A stretch of 64,000 bases of DNA from a virus. A program made the position numbers and the translations under genes. The stretch covers positions 42,270-106,269 of IMG/VR virus record IMGVR_UViG_3300043410_001708, one strand, 5' to 3'. The notes under the pieces were generated by a model. That model did no database searches, was not told where the DNA came from, and was given only the letters and a program-made list of their open reading frames with translations. Within the stretch, counting starts at the first letter, position 1. Every line of letters starts with the position of its first letter. Of this stretch, positions 7,051 to 12,076 are shown piece after piece.

Positions 7051-7635
7051 TCACATGGCAGGTCCGTTTCCATTACGGAAACCGACCTCACCACCTTCTT
7101 CTTTGATTCGTTTCATAACATCTTCAAAAAGAATAGGACGAAAATCTGTTTGTTCAACACAAACACAATGATAACGAACATCTGGTGTGTCCAGTTCTTG
7201 ACCTCCGTTCCATGTCATCATCACACGACCTGTATGAAGGTGACCGTGAATGTTTGTTCCGAAACGACCAAGACTGGCGGGATGAATTGGAATATGTGAA
7301 AGAATCATTCCGTTCATTACATGATACGCACGAAGTTCACGGAAGTGTATTCTATATTCATCATCACGGAAGATATCGTGGTTACCACGAATAAGAACTT
7401 TATCACCGTTAAGTCTATGCATAATGCTAAGTGCTTTACGATTGATTACAACATCACCAAGATGATATACTTTATCAGTTGGCTTTACTGTTTCGTTCCA
7501 ACGCTTAACCATTTCTTCATCCATTTCATTTGGATCGGTCCATGGTCTAATCTTTTCACCTGTTATGGAGTCGGTGAATCTACACACACCAGCGTGACCA
7601 AAGTGTGTGTCACTTACTAAAAATACTGATGGCAT
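7051..7635 (-). CDS. metallophosphoesterase
   Basis: 194 aa calcineurin-like phosphoesterase. The metal-site motifs occur in order: DTHFGH (start), HLGDV, RGNHD, SHIPIH and HGHLH. The substrate is unknown; relatives in phages are annotated as phosphoesterases. ATG 7635 is preceded by a Shine-Dalgarno sequence (AGGAGT); the longer frame would run through the upstream tRNA-Arg. The gene sits inside the tRNA operon, ending one base before tRNA-Leu(TAA) begins, so it is probably transcribed with the tRNAs. Confidence 0.88.
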   Translation of the reverse strand: MPSVFLVSDTHFGHAGVCRFTDSITGEKIRPWTDPNEMDEEMVKRWNETVKPTDKVYHLGDVVINRKALSIMHRLNGDKVLIRGNHDIFRDDEYRIHFRELRAYHVMNGMILSHIPIHPASLGRFGTNIHGHLHTGRVMMTWNGGQELDTPDVRYHCVCVEQTDFRPILFEDVMKRIKEEGGEVGFRNGNGPAM

Positions 7636-7653
7636 AATAAACTCCTGAAAAAA

Positions 7654-7728
7654 TGGCCCGGCGTGAGGGAATCGAACCCCCATTCGCACTTTAGAAGAAT
7701 GCTGTCCTATCCATTGAACGAACGCCAG
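7654..7728 (-). tRNA. tRNA-Arg (TCT)
   Basis: 75 nt. Acceptor CTGGCGT/ACGCCGG, anticodon loop CTTCTAA, encoded GCCA. This is the conventional Arg(UCU) tRNA; a second UCU arm occurs in element E3. Confidence 0.92.
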
Positions 7729-7733
7729 AAAAA

Positions 7734-8174
7734 TCATACTCGGATGTATTCGTAATTAACTGTTTCTTCATTTTCTCTAAAAACAATAGCGCCGTTCTTC
7801 AAGTGAAAACGCTTTGCCATTTCAGTTTTTGGAGATAATGTCACAAATCTTTTTATGTATGGCATATTATTTTCTATGTGTGATACTGCATCAAATATAA
7901 GTGTTCCACCAGCACCTGGTGCATAACTCCATATTGTATAAAATACCGCAATCTCTGGATCGTTTACCTTTTCAAACAATTCAGATTCTTTTGTCGGAAC
8001 ATTTGTCTGATAACTTACGCATGTGATTGCTAATACTTTACCATTTGTATCCCGAAGAACAAAAATATCTTTGTTATTACCTACTCTTTCCGTAGTTGGA
8101 ATGTTAGGCCTGACAGGATCTTCATCCAATAAATTAAAAAAACTATCTGTGATGGATTTTATAATATGTAACAT
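7734..8174 (-). CDS. putative GNAT-like acetyltransferase-fold protein
   Basis: 146 aa. Strands such as IFVLRDTNGKVLAITCVSYQ, the central AVFYTIWSYAPGAGGTLIFDAV and a late TEMAKRFHLKNGAIVF resemble the GNAT acyl-CoA-binding layout, but I see no clear catalytic residue. Similar proteins occur in T4-like phages without known function. It lies between tRNA-Arg(TCT) and tRNA-Leu(TAG) on the same strand and is probably co-transcribed with them. Confidence 0.55.
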   Translation of the reverse strand: MLHIIKSITDSFFNLLDEDPVRPNIPTTERVGNNKDIFVLRDTNGKVLAITCVSYQTNVPTKESELFEKVNDPEIAVFYTIWSYAPGAGGTLIFDAVSHIENNMPYIKRFVTLSPKTEMAKRFHLKNGAIVFRENEETVNYEYIRV

Positions 8175-8191
8175 GATAACTTAAATATAAT

Positions 8192-8268
8192 GGTGCCCCA
8201 GAGGAGACTCGAACTCCTAAAATTTGGTTTCTAAGACCAACACGTATACCAATTCCGTCACCGGGGCA
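8192..8268 (-). tRNA. tRNA-Leu (TAG), short variable region
   Basis: 77 nt. Acceptor GCCCCGG/CTGGGGC, large Leu/Ser-type D loop, anticodon loop CTTAGAA, encoded ACCA. The variable region is only about five bases (ATTTT) instead of a long arm, which is odd for leucine. Confidence 0.85.
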
Positions 8269-8280
8269 ATAAATACTTAT

Positions 8281-8505
8281 ATGATACCTTACGAACAAAG
8301 ACAAACAGTAAAACCACTTTATGAGTTATTCTCAAATGAAACATATGTGCCTCATGCTTATTATTGTATTGAATCTGATTTTATCGAATCATATGTTACT
8401 GAGATAAAATCTTTTAATGATGATGAAATATATATTCAACCTGAAAAAGAGTTTGTCTTAACAACATTAAAACAAGTTGGTGCTCCTACTAAGAATCGAA
8501 CTTAG
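8281..8505 (+). CDS. possible 74-aa plus-strand gene between tRNAs
   Basis: ATG 8281 opens a protein-like ORF (MIPYEQRQTVKPLYELFSNET... DDEIYIQPEKEF), mostly hydrophilic with some alternating pattern. It is antisense to the spacer, and its last nine or so codons run through tRNA-Thr(GGT). An AATAAATAC sequence just upstream resembles a late promoter but no Shine-Dalgarno sequence is seen. The 210-base gap it fills has no other feature. Not recognised. Confidence 0.4.
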   Translation: MIPYEQRQTVKPLYELFSNETYVPHAYYCIESDFIESYVTEIKSFNDDEIYIQPEKEFVLTTLKQVGAPTKNRT

Positions 8506-8551
8506 GATACATCCTTACCATGGATGTGGTATGCCATTTACCTATAAGAGC
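8478..8551 (-). tRNA. tRNA-Thr (GGT)
   Basis: 74 nt. Acceptor GCTCTTA/TAGGAGC, anticodon loop ATGGTAA with stem CATCC/GGATG, T loop TTCGATT, encoded ACCA. Confidence 0.9.
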
Positions 8552-8556
8552 ATGAT

Positions 8557-8631
8557 TGGTGGGTCGTCAGAGAATCAAACTCTGTTCTTCCGGTTAAGAG
8601 CCGGTTGCTTCATCACTTAAGCTTACAACCC
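8557..8631 (-). tRNA. tRNA-Lys (CTT)
   Basis: 75 nt. Acceptor GGGTTGT/ACGACCC, anticodon loop CTCTTAA with stem ACCGG/CCGGA, encoded ACCA. Confidence 0.9.
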
Positions 8632-8634
8632 ATA

Positions 8635-8711
8635 TGGTACCCAAGGTGGGATTCGAGCCCACATAATCTTGCTTTTGAGACAAGCACGTATACCAATTCC
8701 GTCACTTGGGT
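8635..8711 (-). tRNA. tRNA-Leu (CAA), short variable region
   Basis: 77 nt. Acceptor ACCCAAG/CTTGGGT, anticodon loop CTCAAAA, encoded ACCA. As in tRNA-Leu(TAG), the D arm is of leucine type but the variable region is only five bases (ATTAT). Confidence 0.85.
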
Positions 8712-8716
8712 ATATA

Positions 8717-8820
8717 CAACAGGATAGTTTTTTTACAGTGGGAATTGAACCCACAAGGTTTGCTTAGAAGGCAAATTGCGAACCATTCGCATGTGAATTT
8801 TTTGCTGAACCTATCCTAAA
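8717..8820 (-). ncRNA. Y-RNA-like element E3 carrying a tRNA-Arg-like module
   Basis: Closing stem AGGATAG (8817-8811) with CTATCCT (8727-8721), a GTTCAGCA box and trailing GTTG. A tRNA-like cloverleaf in normal order sits at the tip, joined through A-rich linkers. Because both ends are inside the closing stem, the module has no free acceptor end or CCA unless processed. Confidence 0.68.
8731..8798 (-). tRNA. tRNA-Arg (TCT)-like module inside E3
   Basis: D arm GCGA-ATGGT-TCGC, anticodon arm TTTGC-CTTCTAA-GCAAA and T arm GTGGG-TTCAATT-CCCAC are all well formed. The acceptor stem is weak (TTCACA against TGTAAA, one mismatch) and CCA is absent. It is more likely a tRNA mimic than a working tRNA, especially since a normal Arg(UCU) tRNA exists at 7654-7728. 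Confidence 0.4.
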
Positions 8821-8823
8821 ACT

Positions 8824-8899
8824 TGGTGCTGCCTAGTAGAATCGAACTACTTTCCGAGGTTCTTCAGACCCCTGCTATGACCACATCAGCTAAAGCAGC
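8824..8899 (-). tRNA. tRNA-Phe (GAA)
   Basis: 76 nt. Acceptor GCTGCTT/AGGCAGC, anticodon loop CTGAAGA, T loop TTCGATT, encoded ACCA. Confidence 0.9.
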
Positions 8900-8907
8900 A
8901 TATTGAA

Positions 8908-9074
8908 TTTGTAAGTATTGGGACCTCCCTCATTTCCCAACATTTTACCGGTATTTTCTGTGAAGCGGCCGACCGGTTAGAGGTACGTAGTAATAGTTGA
9001 TACTTGGCATCGGCAAAGCACTATCCTCATTCTTGTATGCCTACAAAAACTTTCTCAACATCTACACTTACAAA
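8908..9074 (-). ncRNA. structured RNA spacer between tRNA-Val and tRNA-Phe
   Basis: About 167 bases closed by an 11-bp stem (9074-9064 with 8918-8908, one G-U). Inner pairings include GTTGA/TCAAC around GGCAT/ATGCC, ACCGGT paired with a second ACCGGT, and TTGGGA/TCCCAA. No ORF and no tRNA fold are seen. The amount of nested pairing suggests a real RNA structure; its role is unknown. Confidence 0.5.
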
Positions 9075-9077
9075 ACT

Positions 9078-9152
9078 TGGTACCTTGTGACGGGATCGAA
9101 CCGCCGACCTTCTCCTTGTAAGGGAGACACTCTACCGCTGAGTTAACAAGGC
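9078..9152 (-). tRNA. tRNA-Val (TAC)
   Basis: 75 nt. Acceptor GCCTTGT/ACAAGGT, anticodon loop CTTACAA, encoded ACCA. Confidence 0.92.
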
Positions 9153-9165
9153 ATAAAATTTACTT

Positions 9166-9240
9166 TGGGGAGATATATGAGAATCGAACTCATGATAACG
9201 GAATCACAACCCGTGGTTTTGCCACTAAACTAATATCTCC
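9166..9240 (-). tRNA. tRNA-His (GTG)
   Basis: 75 nt including G-1. Acceptor GAGATAT/ATATCTC with the extra G-1 opposite C73, the histidine identity element. Anticodon loop TTGTGAT, encoded CCA. The flanks continue pairing for ten more bases on each side (9241-9250 with 9159-9168, overlapping the 3' end), an unusually extended acceptor stem. Confidence 0.9.
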
Positions 9241-9288
9241 CCAAAGTAAACTTTGGAATTTTTAACCGTGTTTATTCACGGGGGTCTG

Positions 9289-9777
9289 TTAGACCTGCAA
9301 AGCTTCTTGTTCTGCCAAGATTCTTTTCAATCTGTCAGCACAAAAACTTGCAGCTGGTGCGTCTGGTTTAACCATAGGTGTCATGTTACATGTACCCTTG
9401 ATATAACCAATCGCTTGTTGTACAACACATGAACTTCCGTACAAGTCATCTTTGTTTAAGTCCAAATGAACTTCAACATGGAAATCTTCTAATACATCAG
9501 CCAAGTCTTGGAACAATTCTGAAACCTTATACACTTCGGTCATTAACCGCATTGCAGGTTTACTTTTCTTATGGTCATAATCCAACTCACGTTGAACGAA
9601 ACCAAAAATCTTACAACCATGGCGGCCATCAATATGAACTACGACAGCCAAAGCATAGTCTGCATACCATACACCGTTTACACGGATACGTTCTGAGTCA
9701 GCACCCAAATATACTTTCGTATCTGGTCCTTGACTTGCAAGGAATTGCTTAACTTCTTGTATGTCGAACTTTTTCAT
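9289..9777 (-). CDS. YkuK-like (DUF458) RNase H-fold protein
   Basis: 162 aa. The layout matches the YkuK/DUF458 family: an early VYLGADSERI strand, a middle VHLDLNKDDLYGSS motif and a C-terminal VKPDAPAASFCADRL motif. These are predicted RNase H-fold nucleases of unknown substrate; the acidic residues D, D, D and E are present. ATG 9777 is preceded by AAGGTGA; the longer frame runs through tRNA-Trp. Being inside the tRNA operon, it may act on RNA, but that is inference. Confidence 0.72.
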   Translation of the reverse strand: MKKFDIQEVKQFLASQGPDTKVYLGADSERIRVNGVWYADYALAVVVHIDGRHGCKIFGFVQRELDYDHKKSKPAMRLMTEVYKVSELFQDLADVLEDFHVEVHLDLNKDDLYGSSCVVQQAIGYIKGTCNMTPMVKPDAPAASFCADRLKRILAEQEALQV

Positions 9778-9807
9778 ATCAATCACCTTTCTTTTTTTTA
9801 CTAACAC

Positions 9808-9881
9808 TGGCATCCCGACAGGGACTCGAACCCCGACCAACAGTTTTGGAGACTGGTATGCTGCCATTACACTATCGAGAT
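9808..9881 (-). tRNA. tRNA-Trp (CCA)
   Basis: 74 nt. Acceptor ATCTCGA/TCGGGAT, anticodon loop CTCCAAA, T loop TTCGAGT, encoded GCCA. Confidence 0.92.
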
Positions 9882-9887
9882 ATAATA

Positions 9888-9955
9888 CAACAGGATAGAT
9901 TTTACTTTTCAAGTTACAAGTTTGAAGTATTTTATTGCTGTTACTATCCTAAAAA
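9888..9955 (-). ncRNA. Y-RNA-like element E4, minimal form
   Basis: Closing stem AGGATAG (9950-9944) with CTATCCT (9898-9892), an AACAGCAATAAA box and trailing GTTG. The inside is only a short imperfect hairpin (ACTTCAA against TTGAAAAGT). There is no tRNA module, so the conserved stem and box are probably the functional core of the family. Confidence 0.65.
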
Positions 9956-10029
9956 TGGTCCTCAGAACAAGAATCGAACTTGTGATGGCCGGTTATCAGC
10001 CGACTGTTATACCATTTAACTATCCGAGG
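9956..10029 (-). tRNA. tRNA-Ile (GAT)
   Basis: 74 nt. Acceptor CCTCGGA/TCTGAGG, anticodon loop CTGATAA, T loop TTCGATT, encoded ACCA. Confidence 0.92.
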
Positions 10030-10033
10030 AATA

Positions 10034-10109
10034 TGGAGGGTCTTGAGGGATTCAAACCCCCGACCAATTGCTTCGTAGGCAACTACTCTGTTCACTGAGC
10101 TAAAGACCC
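10034..10109 (-). tRNA. tRNA-Arg (ACG)
   Basis: 76 nt. Acceptor GGGTCTT/AAGACCC, anticodon loop CTACGAA, encoded TCCA. The wobble A would need deamination to inosine by the host enzyme. Confidence 0.92.
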
Positions 10110-10115
10110 ATAATC

Positions 10116-10190
10116 TGGTGGTTCAGGTGAGAATCGAACTCACACAAGGCACCGTATGAAGATGCTGCACTGCCACTATGCTACTGAACC
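10116..10190 (-). tRNA. tRNA-Met (CAT)
   Basis: 75 nt. Acceptor GGTTCAG/CTGAACC, anticodon loop TTCATAC, encoded ACCA. It has no initiator features, so it is probably elongator methionine. Confidence 0.88.
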
Positions 10191-10195
10191 AAATT

Positions 10196-10270
10196 TGGTG
10201 GACCGAGGGGGAATCGAACCCCCAACTGTGACTTGCAAGGCCACTGTGTTCCCAATTATACCATCAGCCC
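10196..10270 (-). tRNA. tRNA-Ala (TGC)
   Basis: 75 nt. Acceptor GGGCTGA/TCGGTCC, anticodon loop CTTGCAA, encoded ACCA. A G-C at the first pair but no obvious G3-U70 was seen: the third pair is G with C. Confidence 0.88.
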
Positions 10271-10326
10271 AAATTTGTTGTTGACAATTTATCTCATTAT
10301 ACGCCGTCAACAAAGGCGAGTATTAC

Positions 10327-10400
10327 TGGTCTCGGTGGCAAGAATCGAACTTGCGCCACATGCTCCCAAAGCACGGATGATACCATTTCACCACACCGAG
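10327..10400 (-). tRNA. tRNA-Pro (TGG)
   Basis: 74 nt. Acceptor CTCGGTG/CACCGAG, anticodon loop TTTGGGA, encoded ACCA. Confidence 0.92.
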
Positions 10401-10406
10401 AAAATA

Positions 10407-10473
10407 CAACAGGATCGTTTTTGTCGCTAGACATCCAAAAGTTAGCTTGTTTATTGCTGAACCGATCCTAAAA
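10407..10473 (-). ncRNA. Y-RNA-like element E5, minimal form
   Basis: Closing stem AGGATCG (10469-10463) with CGATCCT (10417-10411), GTTCAGCAATAAA box and trailing GTTG. Both stem strands differ from E4 by a compensatory change (A-T to C-G), which supports real pairing. The inside has a GCTA/TAGC hairpin only. Confidence 0.65.
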
Positions 10474-10474
10474 C

Positions 10475-10549
10475 TGGCTCCACAGGCAGGGATCGAACCT
10501 ACGACCAATTGATTAACAGTCAACTGCACTACCGCTGTGCTACTGTGGA
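10475..10549 (-). tRNA. tRNA-Asn (GTT)
   Basis: 75 nt. Acceptor TCCACAG/CTGTGGA, anticodon loop CTGTTAA, encoded GCCA. Confidence 0.93.
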
Positions 10550-10556
10550 ATATATC

Positions 10557-10631
10557 TGGCGGTCCCAAGGGGTAACGATCCCCTTCTTTATGCGTGACAG
10601 GCATACGTGCGTCCATGAACACTTTGAGACC
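10557..10631 (-). tRNA. tRNA-Asp (GTC)
   Basis: 75 nt. Acceptor GGTCTCA/TGGGACC, anticodon arm TATGC-CTGTCAC-GCATA, encoded GCCA. The T loop is atypical (ATCGTTA). Confidence 0.85.
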
Positions 10632-10635
10632 AAAT

Positions 10636-10828
10636 ATTAGTACAAGCTACTGATTTTCCACGTCAGCCCTTGATTGAGCGGTTTCTCTGTCCATCCCTTT
10701 TATCTGGTACCTGTGTGCAGAGGGATACTGCCTATCAGAGCCTGAGTATTTCTCTCGCTAACGGTTTTCTGCCACCGGATCTCTATCGTTAATCAAACGC
10801 TACTTTAACGAAAAGTAGTAACGAGATT
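10636..10828 (-). ncRNA. structured RNA spacer between tRNA-Tyr and tRNA-Asp
   Basis: About 190 bases, no ORF. Nested stems on the minus strand: ATCTCGTTA with TAACGATAGAGAT around CTACTTT/AAAGTAG; CGGT/ACCG; and CTCTG/CAGAG enclosing ATCCC/GGGAT with an inner CTG-CACA-CAG. It begins directly after the CCA of tRNA-Tyr. Function unknown. Confidence 0.5.
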
Positions 10829-10915
10829 TGGTGGAGACGGTGTGAGTCGAACACACAATGCCCTGAGGGCGGCGGATTTACAGTCCACTGGGGTTACCAA
10901 TTTTCCTACATCTCC
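10829..10915 (-). tRNA. tRNA-Tyr (GTA)
   Basis: 87 nt class II tRNA. Acceptor GGAGATG/CGTCTCC, anticodon loop CTGTAAA, variable arm CCGCCCTCAGGGC, encoded ACCA. Confidence 0.93.
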
Positions 10916-10923
10916 AAATTTTT

Positions 10924-10998
10924 TGGTAGGGGCACAGAGAATCGAACTCTGATTATCTGGTTAAAAGCCAGGTACTTTCGCCGTTAAGTTATACCCCC
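10924..10998 (-). tRNA. tRNA-Lys (TTT)
   Basis: 75 nt. Acceptor GGGGGTA/TGCCCCT, anticodon loop CTTTTAA, encoded ACCA. Confidence 0.93.
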
Positions 10999-11004
10999 AT
11001 AATT

Positions 11005-11132
11005 TACCATTTGTTTTGCTGACGCACTATATGCTATGCTTCAACGGAATAGCTGCAGCGTTACCGTTTATTAACATAGTTACTCAGCATTGAACGTTTC
11101 TGCTGTGGCTTACATCAGCAAAACAAATGGTA
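11005..11132 (-). ncRNA. structured RNA with perfect 18-bp stem between tRNA-Glu and tRNA-Lys
   Basis: 11005-11022 and 11115-11132 are perfect inverted repeats of 18 bases. The 92 bases between form further stems: CAGCA/TGCTG, ACTATG/CATAG with CATATAGT nearby, and AACGG/CCGTT. One arm of the long stem contains the 3' ACCA of tRNA-Glu, so folding and tRNA maturation must compete. Role unknown. Confidence 0.6.
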
Positions 11133-11202
11133 CACCTAAGGAGAATCGAACTCCTCTTTCCGCCTTGAAAGGGCAGCGTCCTAACCGATAGACGATAGGT
11201 GC
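11128..11202 (-). tRNA. tRNA-Glu (TTC)
   Basis: 75 nt. Acceptor GCACCTA/TAGGTGT, anticodon loop CTTTCAA, encoded ACCA. The CCA end is shared with the 18-bp stem of the following structured RNA. Confidence 0.92.
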
Positions 11203-11207
11203 AAAAA

Positions 11208-11231
11208 ACTACAACAAATTTTTAAAGAACA
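11208..11231 (-). promoter_or_regulatory. boxA-like repeat, copy 2
   Basis: Minus strand begins TGTTCTTTAAAAATTTG and is identical over 24 bases to copy 1 at 12077-12100. The start resembles bacterial rRNA boxA (TGCTCTTTAACA), the NusB/NusE antitermination site. It lies between a strong promoter and tRNA-Glu. Confidence 0.55.
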
Positions 11232-11259
11232 TTTGATTGATTTCTCAATTCATAGATGA

Positions 11260-11288
11260 AGTATAACACAACCATGAATCTCTGTCAA
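11260..11288 (-). promoter_or_regulatory. sigma-70 promoter for the downstream tRNA operon
   Basis: Minus strand TTGACA (11288-11283), 17-base spacer, TATACT (11265-11260). The predicted start near 11253 precedes boxA-like copy 2 and tRNA-Glu. Confidence 0.82.
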
Positions 11289-11316
11289 CCAGTGTGTTGT
11301 ATTTCTACAACGTGTT

Positions 11317-11392
11317 TGGAGTAGGTGACAGGAATCGAACCTGCATACAAGTGGTTTGCAATCACTTCCCTAGCCTTTCGGGTCACACCTAC
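11317..11392 (-). tRNA. tRNA-Cys (GCA)
   Basis: 76 nt. Acceptor GTAGGTG/CACCTAC, anticodon loop TTGCAAA (one A-C mismatch closes the loop), encoded TCCA. Its first four bases overlap the 3' end of the upstream small gene. Confidence 0.88.
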
Positions 11393-11628
11393 ACTAATTT
11401 TTTCCTTGAACTACGGTGTGTTTCATCACGCCGCATAGTCCAATCGTAAGAGTTACCATCTGGTAACTTCTTATCTTTAACTTCATCATATCCAAACTTA
11501 CCAACGAATTCCATTTCACCATTAGTGATTGTTACGAATTCGTTAACAGTCTTGGCAAAGAACATTGCACCTGACAATGTTTCATGTTTCCATTCTTTCA
11601 ATTTTGTTTTTACTATCCACATACTCAT
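11389..11628 (-). CDS. hypothetical protein, 79 aa
   Basis: MSMWIVKTKLKEWKHETLSG... is a small basic protein with a beta-rich middle (EFVTITNGEMEFVGKFGYDEV) and a basic tail (RRDETHRSSRKK). Not recognised. It sits inside the tRNA operon between the class II tRNA at 11637 and tRNA-Cys, whose first bases it overlaps. Confidence 0.62.
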   Translation of the reverse strand: MSMWIVKTKLKEWKHETLSGAMFFAKTVNEFVTITNGEMEFVGKFGYDEVKDKKLPDGNSYDWTMRRDETHRSSRKKLV

Positions 11629-11636
11629 CTTTCATT

Positions 11637-11728
11637 TGGTACCAGCGGTGAGAATCGAACTCACTCAAGAACGCTAATCTGGCGCTAAAAGGTGTATAAG
11701 ACCTCTCTGACTACCAAGTCTCGCTGGC
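11637..11728 (-). tRNA. class II tRNA with TAT anticodon (identity uncertain)
   Basis: 92 nt. Acceptor GCCAGCG/CGCTGGT, anticodon stem AGAGGT/ACCTTT with loop CTTATAC, T arm GTGAG-TTCGATT-CTCAC, encoded ACCA. It has a long variable arm (AGCGC/GCGTT), typical of Leu, Ser or Tyr rather than Ile, although TAT reads the Ile codon AUA. A73 with a long arm fits leucine or tyrosine charging. Confidence 0.75.
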
Positions 11729-11730
11729 AT

Positions 11731-11820
11731 TGGTGGAGAGTCAGGGAGTCGAACCCTGTGACCTACTTTCGTAAATCTACGGATTAGCAATCCGCTGCAT
11801 TACCATCCTGCCCACTCTCC
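11731..11820 (-). tRNA. tRNA-Ser (GCT)
   Basis: 90 nt class II. Acceptor GGAGAGT/ACTCTCC, anticodon loop TTGCTAA, long variable arm, encoded ACCA. The discriminator is A, whereas G is usual for serine. Confidence 0.9.
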
Positions 11821-11826
11821 GAATTT

Positions 11827-11916
11827 TGGTGGAAGCGGTGAGATTCGAACTCACGGACCCTTTCGGATCGGCAGTTTTCAAGACTGCTGCAATAAACCGG
11901 ACTCTGCCACACTTCC
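11827..11916 (-). tRNA. tRNA-Ser (TGA)
   Basis: 90 nt class II. Acceptor GGAAGTG/CGCTTCC, anticodon loop CTTGAAA, variable arm GATCCGAAAGGGTCC, encoded ACCA. Confidence 0.92.
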
Positions 11917-11922
11917 ATATAG

Positions 11923-11989
11923 AAACACACTACTGGCTATACACTCAGCGTCCCAAGTGCTACCAGAATCTAACTGGCGTAATGTGTTT
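11923..11989 (-). ncRNA. compact structured RNA spacer between tRNA-Gln and tRNA-Ser
   Basis: 67 bases closed by an 11-bp stem (11989-11979 with 11933-11923, one G-U). Two inner hairpins: CCAG/CTGG and CACT/AGTG. It looks like a three-way junction. Function unknown; it may be a processing spacer. Confidence 0.5.
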
Positions 11990-11994
11990 TTATA

Positions 11995-12070
11995 TGGCAG
12001 GGGTTATCAGATTCGAACTGATGATGACGATTTCAAAGACCGTTGCCTTAGGCCACTAGGCGAAACCCCA
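11995..12070 (-). tRNA. tRNA-Gln (TTG)
   Basis: 76 nt. Acceptor TGGGGTT/AACCCCT, anticodon loop CTTTGAA, encoded GCCA. The weak first pair (U1-U72) and G73 are glutamine identity features. It is the first tRNA after the promoter and boxA-like copy 1. Confidence 0.92.
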
Positions 12071-12076
12071 ACATAA

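Noticed and set aside
6911-7171. Plus-strand ORF over tRNA-Leu and the phosphoesterase end.
   Set aside because: Its VTGVEPVRTR-like text is the antisense of a tRNA, a common false protein; the minus-strand genes explain the bases.
7734-8174. Assigning a specific acetyltransferase activity to this protein.
   Set aside because: Only a general GNAT-like layout is visible; no catalytic or acyl-CoA signature is clear enough.
8908-9074. Possible RNase P RNA because of an ACAGAAA segment and many stems.
   Set aside because: The universal GAGGAAAGUC-type core is absent and the length is too short.
10270-10310. TATAAT on the minus strand between tRNA-Ala and tRNA-Pro.
   Set aside because: No -35 hexamer at the right distance; the bases are better explained by a TTGTTGAC/GTCAACAA hairpin.
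10233-10622. ORFs on both strands across tRNA-Pro, E5 and tRNA-Asn.
   Set aside because: They are readings of tRNA genes (ARIELAPHAPKARMIPFHHTEK type) and have no ribosome site.
11005-11132. Possible hammerhead ribozyme (CTGATG and GAAAC motifs close together on the minus strand).
   Set aside because: The conserved CUGANGA core is CUGAUGU here and no stem II pairs between the two motifs, so the core is not complete.
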